Assembly: GCA_966211215.1 (NCBI GenBank) | Contig: CBIHNR010000107.1 | Location: 1-18,067, forward strand | DNA length: 18,067 bases | Reading direction: 5' to 3' | Origin: Desertivirga sp966211215 | Lineage (GTDB): Bacteria; Bacteroidota; Bacteroidia; Sphingobacteriales; Sphingobacteriaceae | Shown: positions 15,751 through 18,067 of the stretch, piece after piece | Layout: every line of letters begins with the position of its first letter | How positions within the stretch are numbered: the stretch's first letter is position 1 | Notes under the pieces: model-generated | Databases searched by the model: none | The model's input: the letters and a program-made list of their open reading frames with translations, nothing else | What the model was told of the DNA's origin: nothing | Position numbers and translations under genes: made by a program

Positions 15751-15782
15751 CAAAGATACATAATGTATCATTATACTACAAA
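15751..15782 (-). promoter_or_regulatory. Early promoter with Bacteroidota-type boxes
   Basis: On the minus strand TTTG (15779-15782) is followed after 20 bases by TATCTTTG (15751-15758), a full match to the Bacteroidota consensus TTTG, 19-21 bases, TAnnTTTG. Transcription would start near 15746-15748, directly before the first gene. The second box overlaps the palindrome at 15755-15769, so a bound repressor would block it. Confidence 0.7.
15755..15769. promoter_or_regulatory. Operator palindrome OR-1 (GATACAT-A-ATGTATC)
   Basis: A perfect 7+1+7 palindrome overlapping the second promoter box of the early operon. It shares the half site AGATACATA with the second operator, centred about 52 bases away (close to five helical turns). 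The likely ligand is the XRE protein encoded next to it, which is an inference from position and symmetry. Confidence 0.65.
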
Positions 15783-15802
15783 ATATATTTTATTTATTTT
15801 TG

Positions 15803-15826
15803 GTATCTATTGTAACTTATAGATAC
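15803..15826. promoter_or_regulatory. Operator palindrome OR-2 (GTATCTAT-N8-ATAGATAC)
   Basis: Two perfect 8-base arms separated by 8 bases, 36 bases before the XRE start codon. A TTTG at 15799-15802 followed at about 21 bases by a weak TAcaTatc could be the XRE promoter, and the palindrome would sit between these boxes. That would allow autorepression. The promoter match is poor, the palindrome is clear. Confidence 0.55.
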
Positions 15827-15861
15827 ATATCGTACTTTTACTATTCCAATCACAAACAAAC

Positions 15862-16194
15862 ATGAAAAAGGCAGATTTAAACACATTGAACGGTAGATTC
15901 AGATACGTTCGCTTAGAAAAGAAATTAACGCAAGAAGAATACGGTAATGAAATTGGCTTAACCCGGATGGGAGTAAATGCTATAGAGATAGGCAGGTATA
16001 GCCCTACCCTGGAGACTATAATGAAGATCCGCCACAGATTTAATGTAGGTTATAGCTGGCTACTGGATGGCAGCAACAAAGACCAGGACGCAGAAAAGCT
16101 TTCACGGGAAATTGAAAATCTTAAGAAGGCTTTGGCGGATCGGGAAGAACTAATAAACACCCAGAAGAAATTGATTGCGGCGATAGAAAAATAA
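15862..16194 (+). CDS. XRE-family helix-turn-helix repressor with coiled-coil tail
   Basis: The 110-residue protein has an XRE helix-turn-helix at residues ~8-62 (FRYVRLEKKLTQEEYGNEIG, LTRMGVNAIEIGRYSPTLET, then IMKIRHRFNVGYSWLL). From ~70 to 110 follows a charged helix likely to form a coiled coil for dimerisation (EKLSREIENLKKALADREEL). There is no LexA/CI-type peptidase domain, so induction would not be by self-cleavage. It is transcribed away from the early operon, with two palindromic operators between them, and is the natural candidate for the lysis-lysogeny switch. Its 3' end runs into a tandem repeat whose units resemble its last codons. Confidence 0.88.
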   Translation: MKKADLNTLNGRFRYVRLEKKLTQEEYGNEIGLTRMGVNAIEIGRYSPTLETIMKIRHRFNVGYSWLLDGSNKDQDAEKLSREIENLKKALADREELINTQKKLIAAIEK

Positions 16195-16271
16195 TTGCTG
16201 ACGCAATTCTTAGAAAAATAATTACTAGCGCAATTCCTAGAGAAGTAATCGCTAGCGCAATTCCTGGAAAA
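16191..16271 (+). repeat. Three 27-base tandem repeats after the XRE gene
   Basis: The units are 16191-16217, 16218-16244 and 16245-16271, with no gap. Read in the frame of the XRE gene, they contain the octapeptides LLTQFLEK, LLAQFLEK and SLAQFLEK, each bounded by in-frame stops (TAA, TAA, TAA, then TAG). All ten differences between neighbouring units are transitions and seven are synonymous in this frame. The first unit can also form an AATTGC/GCAATT hairpin, which the other two keep only imperfectly. Confidence 0.8.
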
Positions 16272-16303
16272 GTAGACAGAAAGAATATAGCAGATAGAAT
16301 AAA

Positions 16304-16326
16304 GAAGCCCCTTAATTGGGGCTTTT
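16304..16326. terminator. Bidirectional intrinsic terminator, inverted copy of the one at 4.6 kb
   Basis: AAGCCCCTTAATTGGGGCTT forms a 7-base-pair stem with a TTAATT loop, followed by TTTT on the plus strand and a T-rich stretch on the minus strand. The 20-base core is identical to the terminator at 4600-4632 in the opposite orientation. It ends the XRE transcript and probably the zinc-ribbon cassette. The stop of the zinc-ribbon gene (16312-16314) lies inside the loop. Confidence 0.8.
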
Positions 16327-16611
16327 AAAATATGCGAAGGGTTTATATGTGGTTTCTATTTTCTTTTGCTGGCCTTTACTTTTATGTGGCTTAGGAATAA
16401 CTATTTCCATTGGTTTATAATTCAGCCAATCATCTTTATACTTAAAGGGCTTGCGGCCCATGTTAGTTCTCGGGCGCATGGTTGCAATATGAAAATGACC
16501 ACACTCGTTACACTTATATGTCTTCATACCTTTGCGCTGTTTTGCTGCAACATGAGCTGCTGCAGCCTGGGCTTCTTTGTATGAAGTATACATTGTTTTA
16601 TCGCAGATCAT
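16312..16611 (-). CDS. Small zinc-ribbon-like protein of the right-hand cassette
   Basis: The start is taken at ATG 16609-16611, 1 base after the stop of the preceding gene; an upstream alternative would overlap it by 26 bases. The 99-residue basic protein has an Ala-rich helix (SYKEAQAAAAHVAAKQRKGM), then TYKCNECGHFHIATMR with Cys 34, Cys 37, His 39 and His 41, a likely half zinc ribbon. A long basic, Pro/Lys-rich tail follows. Such small proteins are common in phages; the tail suggests contact with nucleic acid. The last codons and stop lie within the terminator hairpin, an unusual arrangement. The function is unknown. Confidence 0.65.
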   Translation of the reverse strand: MICDKTMYTSYKEAQAAAAHVAAKQRKGMKTYKCNECGHFHIATMRPRTNMGRKPFKYKDDWLNYKPMEIVIPKPHKSKGQQKKIETTYKPFAYFKSPN

Positions 16612-16612
16612 A

Positions 16613-16999
16613 CTAATCAAGATTATTGCGCCACGCACCTTCGTGTGGATCGTACTGACGATCTATGCCAATAGCATAAATACCCTCTGCAATGCGACAA
16701 TCATTGGTGTGATCGCAATCGGAAATGTTTCGATTAATTTTAAATGTTTCTTCTTTAATATTCACCTCTTTGTAATGCTGATGGTATGCGCCATCTTTAC
16801 CTACAACTGCAAACACTTGCCCGTTTAGTTCGAATAATTCTACATCTCCGGTTATGATGTGTGCGTGGCCGCTTGTTTCACCACGGGCGATAATCCTACC
16901 TTCGATGGTTTCAATTTTCTTTACTCCTTGTGGCAGGGCGTTGATTAGATAACCCTGAACATCGCCACCATGAAATGATTGTTGTTGTACTTTAAACAT
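16613..16999 (-). CDS. GHAH-motif beta-rich protein next to DUF6745-like gene
   Basis: The 128-residue protein is beta-rich throughout. Its most striking stretch is RIIARGETSGHAHIITGD (35-52) with a GHAH motif (44-47), then further His residues (YHQHYKE) and an end IDRQYDPHEGAWRNNLD. The His arrangement could bind a metal, as in cupin-like barrels, but I cannot assign a named domain. From memory, small proteins with GExxGHAH and a terminal QREYxP-like segment often lie beside DUF6745 repeat proteins. That points to a conserved two-gene unit and should be verified. The ATG lies 24 bases after the DUF6745-like stop. Confidence 0.65.
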   Translation of the reverse strand: MFKVQQQSFHGGDVQGYLINALPQGVKKIETIEGRIIARGETSGHAHIITGDVELFELNGQVFAVVGKDGAYHQHYKEVNIKEETFKINRNISDCDHTNDCRIAEGIYAIGIDRQYDPHEGAWRNNLD

Positions 17000-17023
17000 T
17001 GTTTTTGATTTTAAGTTTATAAA

Positions 17024-18067
17024 TTAACTTCTGGAATACCATGAGTAATCAACCGACGCTGGCACAAACTCCGGTCTGTGAAATTTAGCAGCCTCAATTG
17101 CCTTATCAAAGGCAGGATTTGTTGGTGTTAAGTATGTTGTACCTGTTGATGGGCAGATTCGCTTGATCCATGCGTATGGTTCATTCTTTACTTTATTAAG
17201 CCTTTGTTTTGTTTTGTAAATGGAGATATTCTCAACGTCACCATTCTTGTGAACAATGCTGCATTCATCAACCAGTGATGCGTTTAAAAAAGTGAGCATT
17301 TTTTCGGCACCCATAATTTCATAAGCGGCGCTACGCATTTCGTCGTTCTGCTCTTTGATATATTCTTCGAATGTGTATTTACCGGCTATACATTTACCAA
17401 AAAACTCAGGCTGAATAAACCTGCCGTGAATAAAATTCATAGCGAATCCATCTTTAAATTCAACCGCCGCTTCATTAGTGCTATGTAGTCTGCCACTTTC
17501 ATCACGATTTATTTTCGTGGGCATATCCGAAACAATGCACATCCCGTCGAATTGGATCATATCAAACACCCCGCTTAACAACAGTTCCTTAAAACAATTG
17601 AAATCTTGTTTTTTATCTGTTTTGATCAGATCGTTTTGTAAGAAGTAATCTATCCATGCAACCCACCCGTAGTCTATCACGTTGCCGTAATAGGAAGTTG
17701 TATGGTATTGTAGTTTATTATCCCTGATATTGTCCCCGATATTATCCCAGATATTGTCCCCGATATTATCCCCGATATTATCCCTGATATTGGCCCAGAT
17801 ATTGTCCCCGATATTATCCCCGATATTGGCCCCGATATTGGCCCTGATATTATCCCTGATATTGGCCCCGATATTGGCCCCGATATTGGCCCTGATATTG
17901 GCCCCGATATTATCCCCGATATTATCCCTGATATTGGCCCCGATATTGGCCCAGATATTGTCCCCGATATTGGCCCCGATATTGGCCCTGATATTATCCC
18001 TGATATTGGCCCCGATATTGGCCCCGATATTGGCCCCGATATTGGCCCCGATATTGTCCCCGATATT
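17024..18067 (-). CDS. DUF6745-like protein with long N-terminal [GRW][DA]NI repeats (5' end outside window)
   Basis: The frame is open from the right edge to TAA at 17024-17026, giving at least 347 residues. A GTG at 17678-17680 should not be used as the start, since the frame continues through the upstream repeats. The N-terminal visible part is a tetrapeptide repeat, [GRW][DA]NI, at least 28 times without a break. About 205 residues follow, with IDYGWVAWIDYFLQ, then FDMIQFDGMCIVSDMPTKI, GRLHSTNEAAVEFKDGF, IHGRFIQPEFF and SAAYEIMGAEKML. I recognise this part as DUF6745-like (MIQxxGxCIVSxxP, RLHxxxxxAxEFxDG, HGxxxP). The function of the family is unknown. The repeats may form a solenoid or filament with Ile inward at every fourth position, which is a structural guess. 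The gene is first in a three-gene unit. Confidence 0.8.
   Translation of the reverse strand, partial: NIGDNIGANIGANIGANIGANIRDNIRANIGANIGDNIWANIGANIRDNIGDNIGANIRANIGANIGANIRDNIRANIGANIGDNIGDNIWANIRDNIGDNIGDNIWDNIGDNIRDNKLQYHTTSYYGNVIDYGWVAWIDYFLQNDLIKTDKKQDFNCFKELLLSGVFDMIQFDGMCIVSDMPTKINRDESGRLHSTNEAAVEFKDGFAMNFIHGRFIQPEFFGKCIAGKYTFEEYIKEQNDEMRSAAYEIMGAEKMLTFLNASLVDECSIVHKNGDVENISIYKTKQRLNKVKNEPYAWIKRICPSTGTTYLTPTNPAFDKAIEAAKFHRPEFVPASVDYSWYSRS
17726..18067. repeat. 12-base tandem repeat array, at least 28 units
   Basis: Units of GATATT followed by (G/A/G)(T/T/G)C and CC(C/T/A) repeat every 12 bases from 17726, without any gap or length change, to the window edge, where a 29th unit is cut after GATATT. 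GATATT is identical in every unit; the third triplet is GTC (5), ATC (8) or GGC (15), and the fourth is CCC (18), CCT (7) or CCA (3). On the minus strand this is an in-frame coding repeat. Confidence 0.95.

Noticed and set aside
16191..16294. Stop-codon reassignment (TAA or TAG read as Gln) in this phage
   Set aside because: Other genes end normally with TAA, TAG or TGA in tight operon spacing, and no in-frame TAG or TAA is needed inside any recognised domain. Only the short repeat would profit from it.
16366..16828. Plus-strand open frames opposite the zinc-ribbon and GHAH genes, with hydrophobic stretches
   Set aside because: They are antisense shadows of genes with clear motifs; the apparent membrane-like character comes from the complement of charged codons.
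17024..17680. GTG at 17678-17680 as the start of the DUF6745-like gene
   Set aside because: The same frame continues upstream without a stop through NGYYSTTHYQL and all the repeats to the window edge.
17726..18067. The 12-base array as a CRISPR array or non-coding satellite
   Set aside because: There are no spacers and the units are only 12 bases; the array is in frame with a recognisable downstream domain, so it is a coding repeat.
17714..18067. Plus-strand coding of the array as DIxP repeats
   Set aside because: The frame is open on this strand too, but it has no start codon, is preceded by a stop at 17711, and does not continue into a known domain, unlike the minus strand.

Overview
The window looks like part of the genome of a temperate double-stranded DNA phage, or a prophage, of a Bacteroidota host. 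The signs are an AT-rich genome, a densely overlapping early operon of small phage genes, an XRE-type regulator transcribed divergently from that operon, and a promoter matching the Bacteroidota consensus (TTTG, 20 bases, TAnnTTTG). No integrase, structural capsid gene, tRNA, rRNA, CRISPR array or insertion sequence is visible. The host assignment is an inference; the species cannot be read from the window.

Layout. (1) Bases 1-4563, plus strand: the 3' part of one very large gene, open at the left edge, for a polyvalent protein with two zincin-type HExxH motifs. (2) Bases 4600-4632: a hairpin terminator shared by two convergent transcription units. (3) Bases 4631-15745, minus strand: one early operon of 26 genes with almost no intergenic space (ATGA and TAATG overlaps). 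In transcription order it encodes a small unknown protein, an ERF annealing protein, a YqaJ-type exonuclease, a small DNA-binding protein, a protein with a DnaA domain IV-like end, a primase-helicase, NinG, a winged-helix-like protein, an SSB-like protein, a dNMP kinase, several small Cys-rich or acidic unknowns, a replication protein with a Phg_2220_C-like domain, and a SLOG/DUF2493 protein. (4) Bases 15746-15861: the divergent control region with two palindromic operators. (5) Bases 15862-16194, plus strand: the XRE regulator, followed by three 27-base repeats and a second copy of the hairpin terminator in opposite orientation. (6) Bases 16312-18067, minus strand: a separate cassette, open at the right edge, with a DUF6745-like gene preceded by a long tetrapeptide-repeat region, a GHAH-motif protein and a small zinc-ribbon protein.

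How it fits together. The XRE protein probably binds the GATAC-type operators and switches the early operon off. When the operon is expressed, its products replicate DNA (primase-helicase, DnaA-like protein, loader-like protein, SSB), recombine it (exonuclease, annealing protein, NinG) and adjust nucleotide supply (dNMP kinase).

The least explained parts are these. The right-hand cassette has at least 28 perfect-length 12-base units coding for [GRW][DA]NI. The 27-base repeats behind the regulator gene each encode an in-frame octapeptide followed by a stop. A 28-base copy (25 identical) of the early operator region lies inside the primase-helicase gene, about 4.5 kb from the promoter.
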